NCBI RefSeq assembly: GCF_013363755.1
Contig: NZ_CP054840.1
Span: 2,473,501-2,537,500 of the forward strand
Length of the DNA stretch: 64,000 nt
Direction of reading: 5' to 3'
Origin: Comamonas antarctica
GTDB taxonomy: Bacteria > Pseudomonadota > Gammaproteobacteria > Burkholderiales > Burkholderiaceae_C
The translations under genes were made by a program, and so were the position numbers. Within the stretch, counting starts at the first letter, position 1. Each line of letters begins with the position of its first letter. Positions 25,971-36,398 of this stretch are shown piece after piece. A model generated the notes under the pieces. It worked only from the letters and a program-made list of their open reading frames with translations, made no database searches and was not told the origin of the DNA.

Positions 25971-27095
25971 ATGGCATCTTCCCTCCCCGCACTGCAGGCC
26001 ATCGCCGCCGACATCGTCAGCCTCGGCGACCATGAACGGCGCGCCGCCGAAGTACTGCACAGCAATGCCTGGGCCTATTTCAGCGGCGCCGCGGGCGACG
26101 AGCGCACCCTGCAAGCCAATCGCAGCGGCTGGGACGCATTGGCGCTATGGCCGAATGTGCTGCGCCCTCTCGCAGAAGGACATACGCGTGTCACCTTGCT
26201 TGGACAGGAGTATGCCCATCCACTGCTTGTGGCGCCAATGGCTTTCCAACGTCTGGCCCATGCCGATGGTGAATTAGCCACTGCCTACGCTGCGGCGGCA
26301 CTGGGCGCCGGCTTCACGCTGAGCACGCAGTCAAGCTTGGCGCTGGAATTGCCAGCCCGTGCGGTGCTGGAGACCACCGGGCGTGGCCCGCTGTGGTTTC
26401 AGTTGTATCTCCAGCATGATCGGGGTTTCACACGTGAACTGTTGCAGCGCGTCGAGAGCGCAGGCTACGAAGCGCTGGTGCTGACGGTGGACGCGCCGGT
26501 CTCGGGCGTACGCGACCGCGAACGTCGTGCGGGCTTTCGACTTCCAGCAGGCGTTTCCGCGGTCAACCTGCAGGGCCTCTCCAGCCTGCCTGCAAGCCGA
26601 GACGATGGCATGTGTGCCGGCATGCTTCGCCACGCGCCCAGCTGGGACGATCTGGCTTGGCTCCAGTCGCAGACTCGACTACCCGTTGTGCTCAAGGGCA
26701 TTCTGCGCTCGCGCGATGCGCTGCAAGCCGCACGCCTGCAAGCCGCTGGCATCATCGTTTCCAACCATGGCGGTCGCACGCTGGACAGCGCGCCTGCTAC
26801 GGCCACCGCGTTGCCGCGCGTCGTCCAGGCTTTACGGTCCGGCGGCCACGCGCTCCCCATTCTCGTCGACGGGGGTATCCGCCGCGGCACCGATGTGCTG
26901 AAGGCGATCGCCCTGGGCGCCAGCGCCGTGATGATCGGACGCCCGGTGATCTGGGGCCTTGCCAATGCGGGCGCTGCCGGTGTGGCGCATGTGCTGCGGC
27001 TGCTGCGCGACGAGCTGGAAATCGCCATGGCATTGACCGGATGCGCCACGCTGGCGGACGCTACCGAGGCACTTTTCGGCGATGAAAGCCCTTGA
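25971..27095 (+). CDS. FMN-dependent alpha-hydroxy-acid oxidase/dehydrogenase
   Basis: A TIM-barrel flavoenzyme of 374 aa in the glycolate oxidase / L-lactate dehydrogenase family, oxidising an alpha-hydroxy acid to the keto acid. Visible motifs are Y36 (AYFSGAAGDE), LVAPMAFQRLAHADGE, WFQLYLQ, LTVDAPVSGVRDRERR, K242 (VLKGI), the catalytic H266 and R269 in SNHGGRTLD, and the FMN phosphate loop LVDGGIRRGTDVLKA. It is third in the receptor operon, an unusual place for a lactate enzyme; its substrate might be an alpha-hydroxycarboxylate from the siderophore or iron chelate. No membrane segment is seen. Confidence 0.9.
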   Translation: MASSLPALQAIAADIVSLGDHERRAAEVLHSNAWAYFSGAAGDERTLQANRSGWDALALWPNVLRPLAEGHTRVTLLGQEYAHPLLVAPMAFQRLAHADGELATAYAAAALGAGFTLSTQSSLALELPARAVLETTGRGPLWFQLYLQHDRGFTRELLQRVESAGYEALVLTVDAPVSGVRDRERRAGFRLPAGVSAVNLQGLSSLPASRDDGMCAGMLRHAPSWDDLAWLQSQTRLPVVLKGILRSRDALQAARLQAAGIIVSNHGGRTLDSAPATATALPRVVQALRSGGHALPILVDGGIRRGTDVLKAIALGASAVMIGRPVIWGLANAGAAGVAHVLRLLRDELEIAMALTGCATLADATEALFGDESP

Positions 27096-27120
27096 TCGAA
27101 CAAGGTAGTGCACGCCAGGA

Positions 27121-27150
27121 TTACGAATGCGATAGGTTCTCATTTATAAT
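27121..27150 (+). promoter_or_regulatory. Candidate promoter and Fur box upstream of bfd
   Basis: A perfect TATAAT (27145-27150) lies 18 bases after TTACGA (27121-27126). The 19-base imperfect palindrome AATGCGATAGGTTCTCATT (27126-27144) fills the spacer; its arms match as AATGnGA and TCnCATT and it agrees with a Fur consensus at about 12 of 18 positions. Iron control of bfd-tonB-exbBD is the natural reading. Confidence 0.55.
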
Positions 27151-27191
27151 TGCGCTATTCCCTCAATAGCCAGCCACCACTGCCTGCTGCC

Positions 27192-27458
27192 ATGATCGTC
27201 TGTGTTTGCCGCCGGGTTTCTGACCGCGAAATCGCACGCCACGCGCACGCGGGCATGAGTTTTGATGAAATCCAGTTTGAACTCGGTGTTGCCACGCAAT
27301 GCGGACGCTGCGAAAGCTGCGCGCGCGACGTGGTGGCGCAGTGCAGTGCATCGGGAGCGGTTGCCCTGATCCAGAACGCAACCCAGCCGATCCAGCTTGC
27401 CAACAATATCTTGGAAAGCAAAGCATGGCCCTCTTCTGCGTTCTGCTCGGCAGCCTGA
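27192..27458 (+). CDS. bfd: Bacterioferritin-associated ferredoxin-like [2Fe-2S] protein
   Basis: A small [2Fe-2S] protein of 88 aa expected to help release iron from bacterioferritin. It begins MIVCVCRRVSDREIARH with cluster cysteines C4 and C6, and the second pair lies in QCGRCESC (C37, C40, with an extra C43). Residues 1-55 match the Bfd/BFD-like domain; the last 30 residues are a variable tail. The ATG at 27192 gives the family's usual N-terminus. It is the first gene of the bfd - tonB - exbB - exbD block and sits just after a Fur-like site. A small open frame overlaps its 3' end. Confidence 0.88.
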   Translation: MIVCVCRRVSDREIARHAHAGMSFDEIQFELGVATQCGRCESCARDVVAQCSASGAVALIQNATQPIQLANNILESKAWPSSAFCSAA

Positions 27459-27499
27459 TCCTTGTCGTAGGATGCACCTGGTGGATCTTCCGCCAGTAA
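27425..27499 (+). CDS. Possible 24-residue membrane peptide overlapping bfd
   Basis: In another frame than bfd, ATG at 27425 encodes MALFCVLLGSLILVVGCTWW then IFRQ and a stop: almost entirely one hydrophobic helix with a positive end. GGAAAG lies 8-9 bases upstream. It overlaps the last 34 bases of bfd and ends 56 bases before tonB. It could be translated by re-initiation. It may also be chance; only conservation could decide. Confidence 0.3.
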   Translation: MALFCVLLGSLILVVGCTWWIFRQ

Positions 27500-27555
27500 G
27501 ATCCGCCTTCATCCAGCTGCCCGGGTGCACTGCGCGCTGACCCACCCTCTCGTAT

Positions 27556-28254
27556 ATGTCCCAGTCTGATAGATTTGCCCCTTCCGGGGGGATGAGCCGC
27601 AATGTGGTCATTGCCGGTTCCGTGGTGGCGCTGCATGTGGCCGGTATCTGGGCCCTGCAAAGCGGCCTGATGCGCAAGGCCGTTGAAATCGTGGTGCCGG
27701 CCGAAGTGCTGGCCGAGTTCATTGCTCCGCCCGCGCCCGAAGTCGCGCCGCCACCGCCGCCGCCTCCACCCCCGCCCAAGCCGCAACAGAAGCCGGTCGT
27801 GCGCAAGGCCCCCATGCCCAAGGCCGTGGTGTCTCCGACACCGCGCCCCGAAGCGCCCGTGGGCGTGGTCGATCCCGAACCCGCGCCGGTGCACGAAGCG
27901 CCACCAGCGCCCCCCGCTCCTCCGGCCCCGCCAGCGCCACCGGCCCCGCCCGCGCCGCCGGCGCCGCCCGTGATCCAGTTGCCGTCGAGCAATGCGGCCT
28001 ATCTGAACAATCCCAAACCCAACTATCCGTCGATCAGCCGGCGCATGGGCGAGCAGGGCAAGGTCGTGCTGCGCGTGTTCATCGACGCCGAAGGCAGGCC
28101 GCAGACCATCGAGATCCGCGAGTCGAGCGGCTATGAACGCCTGGACCAGCAGGCCGTCGAATCCGTCAAGCGCTGGCGCTTCGTGCCCGGCAAGCGCAAT
28201 GGTGTTCCCGAAGCCATGTGGAACATCGTGCCCATCAATTTTGTTCTCGAATAA
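27556..28254 (+). CDS. tonB: Energy transducer TonB
   Basis: The TonB protein, 232 aa, couples the proton motive force sensed by ExbBD to outer membrane receptors. One N-terminal transmembrane helix lies at about residues 16-33. A proline-rich periplasmic spacer follows, with a P10 run near residue 65 and a tandem APP tract at about 118-139. The C-terminal domain is complete (YPSISRRMGEQGKVVLRVFI, SSGYERLDQQAVESVKRWRF). exbB and exbD follow directly. Confidence 0.95.
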   Translation: MSQSDRFAPSGGMSRNVVIAGSVVALHVAGIWALQSGLMRKAVEIVVPAEVLAEFIAPPAPEVAPPPPPPPPPPKPQQKPVVRKAPMPKAVVSPTPRPEAPVGVVDPEPAPVHEAPPAPPAPPAPPAPPAPPAPPAPPVIQLPSSNAAYLNNPKPNYPSISRRMGEQGKVVLRVFIDAEGRPQTIEIRESSGYERLDQQAVESVKRWRFVPGKRNGVPEAMWNIVPINFVLE

Positions 28255-28269
28255 TTTTCAGGAGTATTC

Positions 28270-28995
<726 letters not shown>

Positions 28996-28997
28996 CC

Positions 28998-29408
<411 letters not shown>

Positions 29409-29435
29409 CCCCTGCCCCTGCCCGCACTTCGCGAC

Positions 29436-29470
29436 AAGCCCTGCCTCCAGCCCGGAGCCAGGGCTTTTTT
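29436..29470 (+). terminator. Intrinsic terminator after exbD
   Basis: AAGCCCTG (29436-29443) pairs with CAGGGCTT (29459-29466), with an inner CTCC/GGAG extension, followed by a run of T. Confidence 0.85.
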
Positions 29471-29533
29471 CCATGGCGCAGCGCCGGCCTGCATGGCTGT
29501 TTAACTTATTTACAAAAGCCATGCGCCAAAGCG

Positions 29534-29562
29534 TTGACATGTTATTGAGAATCAATATCATT
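29534..29562 (+). promoter_or_regulatory. hemP promoter with overlapping Fur box
   Basis: TTGACA (29534-29539) and TATCAT (29556-29561) are spaced by 16 bases. The 19-base ATTGAGAATCAATATCATT (29544-29562) covers the -10 element and agrees with the Fur consensus at about 15 of 18 positions. Repression by Fur with iron would block polymerase directly. Confidence 0.8.
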
Positions 29563-29592
29563 AGCGTACACATCGACCTGAGGATCAACCCC

Positions 29593-29799
29593 ATGCCCGC
29601 TACCCTTTCCCTGCCCCGTACAGGCCAAGCCAGCCAGATCTCCCTGCAGATGTCCCAGCCCGCAACGCTCGCGGACAATGCGCTGGGCATGAACAGTTCC
29701 GAACTGCTGCAGGGACGCAAATCCGTCACCATCCTGCACAACGGCATGCCCTATCGCCTGCAGGCAACCAAGCTGGGCAAGCTGATCCTGACCAAGTAA
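29593..29799 (+). CDS. hemP: Hemin uptake protein HemP
   Basis: A small protein of 68 aa. The C-terminal half is the HemP domain: SSELLQGRKSVTILHNGMPY followed by RLQATKLGKLILTK. The first 30 residues are variable. The ATG at 29593 has GAGG 9 bases upstream. It stands alone behind its own Fur-controlled promoter, downstream of the tonB operon terminator. HemP is linked to heme uptake and regulation in proteobacteria; no heme receptor gene is in the window. Confidence 0.92.
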   Translation: MPATLSLPRTGQASQISLQMSQPATLADNALGMNSSELLQGRKSVTILHNGMPYRLQATKLGKLILTK

Positions 29800-29911
29800 A
29801 CCAGTTTCATCGTGGGGCGACTCCCCGGCAGCAGTGCCGGTCCGGGTCGTTTTGCCAGCCAACGGCGCTTGTCCGCGTAGCCAGGCTTTTTTTCCCTCAC
29901 GGCACCATGCA

Positions 29912-29938
29912 AAAAGCCGGTCAATGACCGGCTTTTTT
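29912..29938. terminator. Bidirectional terminator after hemP
   Basis: AAAAGCCGGT and ACCGGCTTTT flank a 5-base CAATG loop, with A and T tracts on both sides. It can serve hemP on the plus strand and the minus-strand gene at 30141. Confidence 0.85.
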
Positions 29939-30000
29939 GCTGATGCTTTAAGTGATTGCCCCGTTTACTGTCTTATGAATCTGGCATGTACCAGCAAAGG

Positions 30001-30135
30001 ACACCGAGCAAGGGCCGCGCCTGGGCGGCCCCCCCCCGCAACGATGGTGTCGTCCCTAGCCGGGCGCCCCCCTCCACCGAAGGATGAGAGGGGGAAGCGG
30101 GGCTCGGCGCCTGCCGCGTGAGCCGCTCAGGGGGT
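30001..30135. repeat. GC-rich multi-hairpin intergenic element
   Basis: Between the hemP terminator and the HbpS-type gene. It contains GGCCGC/GCGGCC arms (30013-30018, 30025-30030), a nine-base C homopolymer (30029-30037) and CCCCCTC/GAGGGGG arms (30068-30074, 30088-30094). No coding frame is convincing. It looks like a dispersed palindromic repeat of the kind found near gene ends in related genomes; that last point is from memory, and no second copy lies in the window. Confidence 0.45.
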
Positions 30136-30140
30136 GCTTC

Positions 30141-30548
30141 TTACAGTCCGATGGCAGCGATGCCGGCGCGCGCGATCTGTGCGTCTTCGTGCGACTTCAC
30201 GCCGCTCACGCCGACGGCGCCGATCACCTGGCCGTCCTTGACGATGGCCACGCCGCCTTCGAGCAAGCCTTGCAGCGCGGGAGCGCTCAGGAAGGCGGTG
30301 CGGCCGCCATTGACGATGTCTTCGTAGATCTTGGAGTCGCGGCGGCCCAGGGCCGAGGTGTTGGCCTTGGCGGGAGCGATCTGCGCCGAGATCGCGGCCG
30401 CGCCGTCCAGGCGCTGCAGCCACAGCAGATGACCGCCGTCGTCGACGATGGCAATGCTCACGGCCCACTTGTTTTTCAGGGCTTCGGCTTCTGCCGCAGC
30501 GGCAATGGCTTTCACGTCGGCGAGTTCGAGTTCGTGCTTGGTCTTCAT
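30141..30548 (-). CDS. HbpS/GlcG-family heme-binding-type protein
   Basis: A 135-aa single-domain protein of the GlcG/HbpS family. It shows AVSIAIVDDGGHLLWLQRLD, ALGRRDSKIYEDIVNGGRTA and GGVAIVKDGQVIGAVGVSG. Some members bind heme or sense redox state; others lie in glycolate operons. With hemP and the TonB system adjacent, a heme- or iron-related role is plausible, but nothing in the sequence proves it. The ATG at 30548 fits the family start; the open frame before it is GC-driven. No signal peptide is seen. Confidence 0.82.
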   Translation of the reverse strand: MKTKHELELADVKAIAAAAEAEALKNKWAVSIAIVDDGGHLLWLQRLDGAAAISAQIAPAKANTSALGRRDSKIYEDIVNGGRTAFLSAPALQGLLEGGVAIVKDGQVIGAVGVSGVKSHEDAQIARAGIAAIGL

Positions 30549-30737
30549 GCAAAAGGCTCCAGTTGAGATCGGCGAAAACTCACAGCATAACGGGCAAACC
30601 GCCGCCAACTCGGCACTTCCAGCGCAAAAGATTCACAACTAAAACCAATTGAGCGCAACCGGGTATTGAAATGGCCGTTTGCCATCGCCACCTAGAATGG
30701 GCTATGCAATCACGCATGAACGAAGGAGAACGTCCGA

Positions 30738-31430
30738 ATGAATGAACAAGTCACCACACTGGGCTCTGCGGGCTACGGTGTCTCGCAGCAACAGCGCAAC
30801 AAGGTCTTGCGCAATACCTACTGGCTGCTCGCCCTGAGCCTGCTGCCAACGGTACTCGGCGCCTGGGTAGGCGTTGCCACGGGCATCACGGCATCGCTGA
30901 GCGGCGTGGTCGGGCTCGTTGTCTTCCTGGGCGGCGCCTTCGGCTTCATGTATGCCATCGAGAAGACCAAGCATTCGGCCGCGGGCGTGCCCGTGCTGCT
31001 GGGCTTCACCTTCTTCATGGGCCTGATGCTGTCGCGCCTGATCGCGCAGGTGCTGGGCTTCACGAACGGCTCCGAACTGGTCATGACCGCGTTCGCGGGC
31101 ACGGCCGGCGTGTTCTTCGTGATGGCCAGCGTGGCCAGCGTGATCAAGCGCGACCTGTCGGGCATGGGCAAGTGGCTGTTCGTCGGCGCGCTGGTGCTGT
31201 TCGTCGGCATCATCGTCAACATGTTCGTCGGCTCGTCCGTGGGCATGATGGTGATCTCGGTGGCCGGCATCGGCATCTTCAGCGCCTTCATGCTCTATGA
31301 CCTCAAGCGCATCATGGACGGCGGCGAGACCAACTACATCAGCGCCACGCTGGCGCTATACCTGGACCTGTTCAACGTGTTCCAGTTCCTGCTGTCCTTC
31401 CTGGGCATCATGGGTGGCGATCGCGAATAA
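30738..31430 (+). CDS. Bax inhibitor-1/YccA-family membrane protein
   Basis: A 230-aa integral membrane protein with seven predicted helices, family BI-1 (YccA/YbhL). The motifs YWLLALSLLPTVLGAWVGVA and LMLSRLIAQVLGF and the C-terminal FSAFMLYDLKRIMDGGETNY are characteristic. Members are pH-sensitive leak channels or modulators of FtsH. AAGGAG lies 9-10 bases before the ATG. A terminator follows immediately, so it is monocistronic. Confidence 0.92.
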   Translation: MNEQVTTLGSAGYGVSQQQRNKVLRNTYWLLALSLLPTVLGAWVGVATGITASLSGVVGLVVFLGGAFGFMYAIEKTKHSAAGVPVLLGFTFFMGLMLSRLIAQVLGFTNGSELVMTAFAGTAGVFFVMASVASVIKRDLSGMGKWLFVGALVLFVGIIVNMFVGSSVGMMVISVAGIGIFSAFMLYDLKRIMDGGETNYISATLALYLDLFNVFQFLLSFLGIMGGDRE

Positions 31431-31448
31431 CGCGCTTCGCTTCCAGCG

Positions 31449-31472
31449 AAAAGGCCCTGCGGGGCCTTTTTT
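31449..31472 (+). terminator. Intrinsic terminator after the BI-1 gene
   Basis: AAAAGGCCC and GGGGCCTTTT form a short GC hairpin followed by T residues, 19 bases after the stop. Confidence 0.88.
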
Positions 31473-31545
31473 CATGGCGGCTGCGTTGTCACGGCAAAAA
31501 CATCGCTCTCAACTTTTCACACCGGCTGCCGATAATGCAGGGGAC

Positions 31546-31908
31546 ATGCACAAATACGCCCTTCCCCCCATGCGCTCCGCCCTCCTCGCCCTTCCCCTGC
31601 TGCTGGCCGGCTGCGACATTCCGGGCCTGGGCCCGACGCCCCAGGCGCTGGCGCGCGAAAGCGAAGCCAAGGCCGTGGGCAGCGCCTGCCGCCACGCCAT
31701 GCGCGGCCTCGAGGATTGCTATGTGCTGAACCCGAAAGCCGTCAAGGCGCAGGTGTTTGCCGGCTGGAAGGAAATGGACCAGTACATGCGCGAGAACAAG
31801 ATCGAGGGCGTGCCCTCGGTCATCACGCAACGCGAAAAGCCCGCGCGCGCCAAGGACGACGACATCGAGACCGAACTGCGGCCATCGGCCGCACGCGGCC
31901 GCAGCTGA
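31546..31908 (+). CDS. Small lipoprotein of unknown function
   Basis: A 120-aa protein with a lipoprotein signal (MRSALLALPLLLAGCDIPG; Cys about residue 24). AGGGG precedes the ATG at 31546; an internal Met eight codons later is possible. The mature part has two further cysteines (SACRHAM and LEDCYVL), which could form a disulfide. A region KAQVFAGWKEMDQYMRENKI follows, then a charged tail (KPARAKDDDIETEL). I do not recognise the family. It converges with rlmD, with a shared hairpin between. Confidence 0.75.
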   Translation: MHKYALPPMRSALLALPLLLAGCDIPGLGPTPQALARESEAKAVGSACRHAMRGLEDCYVLNPKAVKAQVFAGWKEMDQYMRENKIEGVPSVITQREKPARAKDDDIETELRPSAARGRS

Positions 31909-31931
31909 TGGCGCACGGGGCCCAGGCGGCC

Positions 31932-31959
31932 CCGGTCAGGGCATCCCACGCCTGACCGG
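31932..31959. terminator. Hairpin between two convergent genes
   Basis: A perfect 9-bp inverted repeat, CCGGTCAGG (31932-31940) and CCTGACCGG (31951-31959), between the lipoprotein and rlmD stops. There is no strong T-run, so termination is only probable. Confidence 0.5.
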
Positions 31960-31968
31960 AGTCAAGGT

Positions 31969-33426
31969 TCAGACCCGCTCAAAGACCGCCATGCTCTCGA
32001 CGTGCGCGGTGTGCGGGAACATGTTGATCACGCCCGCGCTGACGCAGCGGTAGCCCGCGCGGTGCACCAGCAGGCCCGCGTCGCGCGCCAGCGTGGCCGG
32101 GTTGCAGCTCACGTAGACGATGCGCTGCGGCGGCTGCCAGGCTTCGCTGCCTTCGGGCAAGGGCTCGGCGTCTTCGGCGCCGATGCGCGCCTGGTGGATG
32201 GCGGCCAGGGCCTGGGCCAGCGCGAACGCGCCTTCGCGCGGCGGGTCGACCAGCCACTTGTCGGCCGTGCCGTCGGCAATCAGCATCGCGGGGGTCATGT
32301 CGAACAGGTTGCGCGCGACGAAGTCGGTGGGTGCGAGCGCGTCGCCGGGCGCGCGCTGCGCCTGGTTGGCGGCGAAGTTCTCGCGCGAACGCGCCACCAG
32401 CGTCTCGCTGCCTTCGATGCCTAGCACTTCGCGCGCCTGCGTCGCCAGCGGCAGCGTGAAATTGCCCAGGCCGCAGAACCAGTCGATCACGCGCTCGCTC
32501 TTTTGCACGTCGAGCAATCGCAGCGCGCGCGTCACCAGCACGCGGTTGATGTGTGGATTGACCTGGGTGAAGTCGGTGGGCTTGAACGGCATGGTGATGC
32601 CGAAGTCCGGCAGGCCATAGGACAACTGCTGCAGCGGCGGGTCCATCAGCTTCACGGTGTCCGGTCCCTTGGCCTGCAGCCACCACTGGACGCTGTGCTC
32701 GGCGGCAAACGCGCGCAGCCGCTCCTGGTCGGCATCGGACAGCGGCTCGAGATGGCGCAACACCAATGCGGTGACGTCGTCGCCGCACGCGACCTCGATC
32801 TGCGGCAGCGTTTCGCGCGCATCCATCGAGGCCACCAGCGCCCGCAGCGGCATCAGCATGTTGTCGACATGCGGCGGCAGCACACGGCAGACTTCCATGT
32901 CGGCGATGTAGCGGCTCTTGCGCTCGTGGAAGCCGACCAGCACCTTCTGCTTCTTGATCACATAGCGCACCGACAGGCGCGCGCGGTAGCGGTAGCCCCA
33001 AGCCGGGCCTTCGATCGGGCGCAGCACCATGTCGGCCTTGATCTTGCCCAGATGCCACAGGTTGTCCTCGAGCACGCGCTGCTTCACGGCGACCTGGCCG
33101 GAAACATGCATGTGCTGCATCTTGCAGCCGCCGCAGGCGCCGTCGTGCAGCCCGAAATGCGGGCAGCCGGGCCTGACGCGCTGCGAGGATTCACGGTGCA
33201 CGGCCGTCAGCGTGCCGGATTCCCAGTTGTTCTTCTTGCGGTGCACGTTGGCGCTGACCCATTCGCCGGGCAGCGCGCCATCGATGAACACCACCTTGCC
33301 GTCGGGCTGGCGCGCCACGCCCTGGGCGTCCATGTTCATGGACTGCACCTCGAGCCAGCCGGGTGGCAGGTCGGGGTTGGATTCGTGGAGGATCGCGGGG
33401 GGATTGTTTTCGCTCATGTCGCTCAT
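31969..33426 (-). CDS. rlmD: 23S rRNA (uracil-1939-C5)-methyltransferase RlmD
   Basis: An rRNA m5U methyltransferase of 485 aa. A TRAM domain occupies residues about 20-80, with a [4Fe-4S] site (C88, C98, C101 and a later Cys in MEVCRVLPP). The SAM-binding core has [14 protein letters not shown], the [10 protein letters not shown] region and VDPPREGA. The catalytic Cys lies in [13 protein letters not shown]. The ATG at 33426 is preferred; ATG at 33417 is equally possible. The promoter region is shared with the divergent peptidase gene. Confidence 0.95.
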   Translation of the reverse strand: MSDMSENNPPAILHESNPDLPPGWLEVQSMNMDAQGVARQPDGKVVFIDGALPGEWVSANVHRKKNNWESGTLTAVHRESSQRVRPGCPHFGLHDGACGGCKMQHMHVSGQVAVKQRVLEDNLWHLGKIKADMVLRPIEGPAWGYRYRARLSVRYVIKKQKVLVGFHERKSRYIADMEVCRVLPPHVDNMLMPLRALVASMDARETLPQIEVACGDDVTALVLRHLEPLSDADQERLRAFAAEHSVQWWLQAKGPDTVKLMDPPLQQLSYGLPDFGITMPFKPTDFTQVNPHINRVLVTRALRLLDVQKSERVIDWFCGLGNFTLPLATQAREVLGIEGSETLVARSRENFAANQAQRAPGDALAPTDFVARNLFDMTPAMLIADGTADKWLVDPPREGAFALAQALAAIHQARIGAEDAEPLPEGSEAWQPPQRIVYVSCNPATLARDAGLLVHRAGYRCVSAGVINMFPHTAHVESMAVFERV

Positions 33427-33502
33427 GGGCGAGATTGTCTCCGAAGCCCGGCAGGGCGAGCGCGGTGCGGGGCCATTGGCGGCGGCTGCCCATAATGGCG
33501 CC

Positions 33503-34516
33503 ATGAACGCATCGACCATTGCCGCGCGCCTTGCGCTTTCCCCTGGCAGCATCACGCGTGTGCAGGGCATCGAAGTCGGCCACCATACCGATACCCGCCG
33601 CCCCACGGGCTGCAGCGTGGTGATCGCACGCGCGGGCGCCGTGGGCGGCGTCGATGTGCGCGGCGCGGCGCCGGGCACGCGCGAAACCGACCTGCTGCAC
33701 CCGACCAACCTGGTCGAGCGGGTGCATGCCGTGCTGCTCGCCGGCGGCAGCGCGTGGGGGCTCGATGCGGCCAGCGGCGCGGTGCGCTGGCTGGAGGAGC
33801 AAGGCGTGGGCCTCGATGTGCGCTACGCCCGGCTGCCGCTGGTGCCGGCCGCGGTGCTGTTCGACCTGGGCGTGGGCGATGCGCGCATCCGCCCCGATGC
33901 GGCTTCGGGCTATGCGGCCTGCGCCGCCGCCAGTTCCGAGCCGCCGGCCGAAGGCAATGTCGGCGCGGGCGCGGGCGCCTGCGTGGGCAAGGTGTTCGGC
34001 ATGGGGCACGCGATGAAGGGCGGCATAGGCACGGCCTCGGTGACGGTGGAGGGCGTCACCGTGGGTGCGCTGATCGCCTGCAATGCGCTGGGCGATGTGG
34101 TGGACCCGGATACCGGCGCGGTGATTGCAGGCGCGCGCACCGAAGGCGGACGGCAGCTGCGCGACACGCGGCGCGCGCTGCTGCGCGGCGAGCTGCCCAA
34201 GCCGGTGCTGGCCGGCACCAACACCACGATTGGCGTGATTGCCACCGATGCGCAGATCACCAAGGCCCAGGCACACCGCCTGGCCGTGGTGTCGCACGAC
34301 GGACTGGCGCGCGCGATCAACCCGGTGCACACCATGTCGGACGGCGACACGCTGTTCACGCTGGGCACGGGCGCCAGCGGCAGGGCGCTGGGCATGATGG
34401 CGCTGGCGACGATGGCGGCCGAGGTGACGGCGGTGGCGACGCTGAGGGCGGTGCTTTGCGCGCGGGGGATCACGACGGCGGACGGGCTGTGGCTGCCGGC
34501 GGCGGGGGATCTCTAG
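33503..34516 (+). CDS. P1-family (DmpA/NylC-like) N-terminal nucleophile peptidase
   Basis: A self-processing hydrolase of 337 aa. The DmpA/NylC fold is shown by [53 protein letters not shown] and [14 protein letters not shown]. By comparison with NylC, cleavage is expected between N240 and T241, releasing Thr as the nucleophile. The family includes aminopeptidases and nylon-oligomer hydrolases; the substrate here is unknown. The long open frame upstream of 33503 lies opposite rlmD and is not coding. Confidence 0.88.
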   Translation: MNASTIAARLALSPGSITRVQGIEVGHHTDTRRPTGCSVVIARAGAVGGVDVRGAAPGTRETDLLHPTNLVERVHAVLLAGGSAWGLDAASGAVRWLEEQGVGLDVRYARLPLVPAAVLFDLGVGDARIRPDAASGYAACAAASSEPPAEGNVGAGAGACVGKVFGMGHAMKGGIGTASVTVEGVTVGALIACNALGDVVDPDTGAVIAGARTEGGRQLRDTRRALLRGELPKPVLAGTNTTIGVIATDAQITKAQAHRLAVVSHDGLARAINPVHTMSDGDTLFTLGTGASGRALGMMALATMAAEVTAVATLRAVLCARGITTADGLWLPAAGDL

Positions 34517-34530
34517 GGCGGGACGTCCAT

Positions 34531-34634
34531 GGTTCGACAAGCTCACCACGAACGGTAAAGACAAGCTCGCAACGAACGGTGAAGCCAGGCTCAGCACTAC
34601 ATTTCGATCCCGTTCGCCCTGAGCCTGTCGAAGG
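34531..34634. repeat. TTCGACAAGCTCA-type palindromic repeat cluster
   Basis: Between the peptidase and ettA. A unit GGTTCGACAAGCTCACCACG followed by AACGG (34531-34555), a degenerate second copy (34561-34579) and an inverted unit CCGTTCGCCCTGAGCCTGTC ending GAAGG (34610-34634). The two outer units can pair as a long stem. Such units are known as dispersed intergenic repeats in many proteobacteria. Confidence 0.75.
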
Positions 34635-34671
34635 GTGAAGGGCCTGCACTCAAAGATGTAAAGCGCAACGA

Positions 34672-34729
34672 AAACAGGCTCCACCAGGGAGCCTGTCCTT
34701 CGACCCAACGGCCTGCGCAAGCGCAGGCC
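34672..34729 (-). terminator. Tandem hairpins after ettA
   Basis: Directly downstream of the ettA stop, GGCCTGCG and CGCAGGCC form a first hairpin (about 34710-34729). ACAGGCTCC (34674-34682) and GGAGCCTGT (34688-34696) form a second, followed on the minus strand by TTTTC. Confidence 0.75.
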
Positions 34730-34736
34730 CCACTGA

Positions 34737-36398
<1,662 letters not shown>

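Noticed and set aside
27716..27975. Tandem repeats in tonB that might look like a repeat array.
   Set aside because: They encode the normal proline-rich APP spacer of TonB. There are no spacers or unit structure of a CRISPR array.
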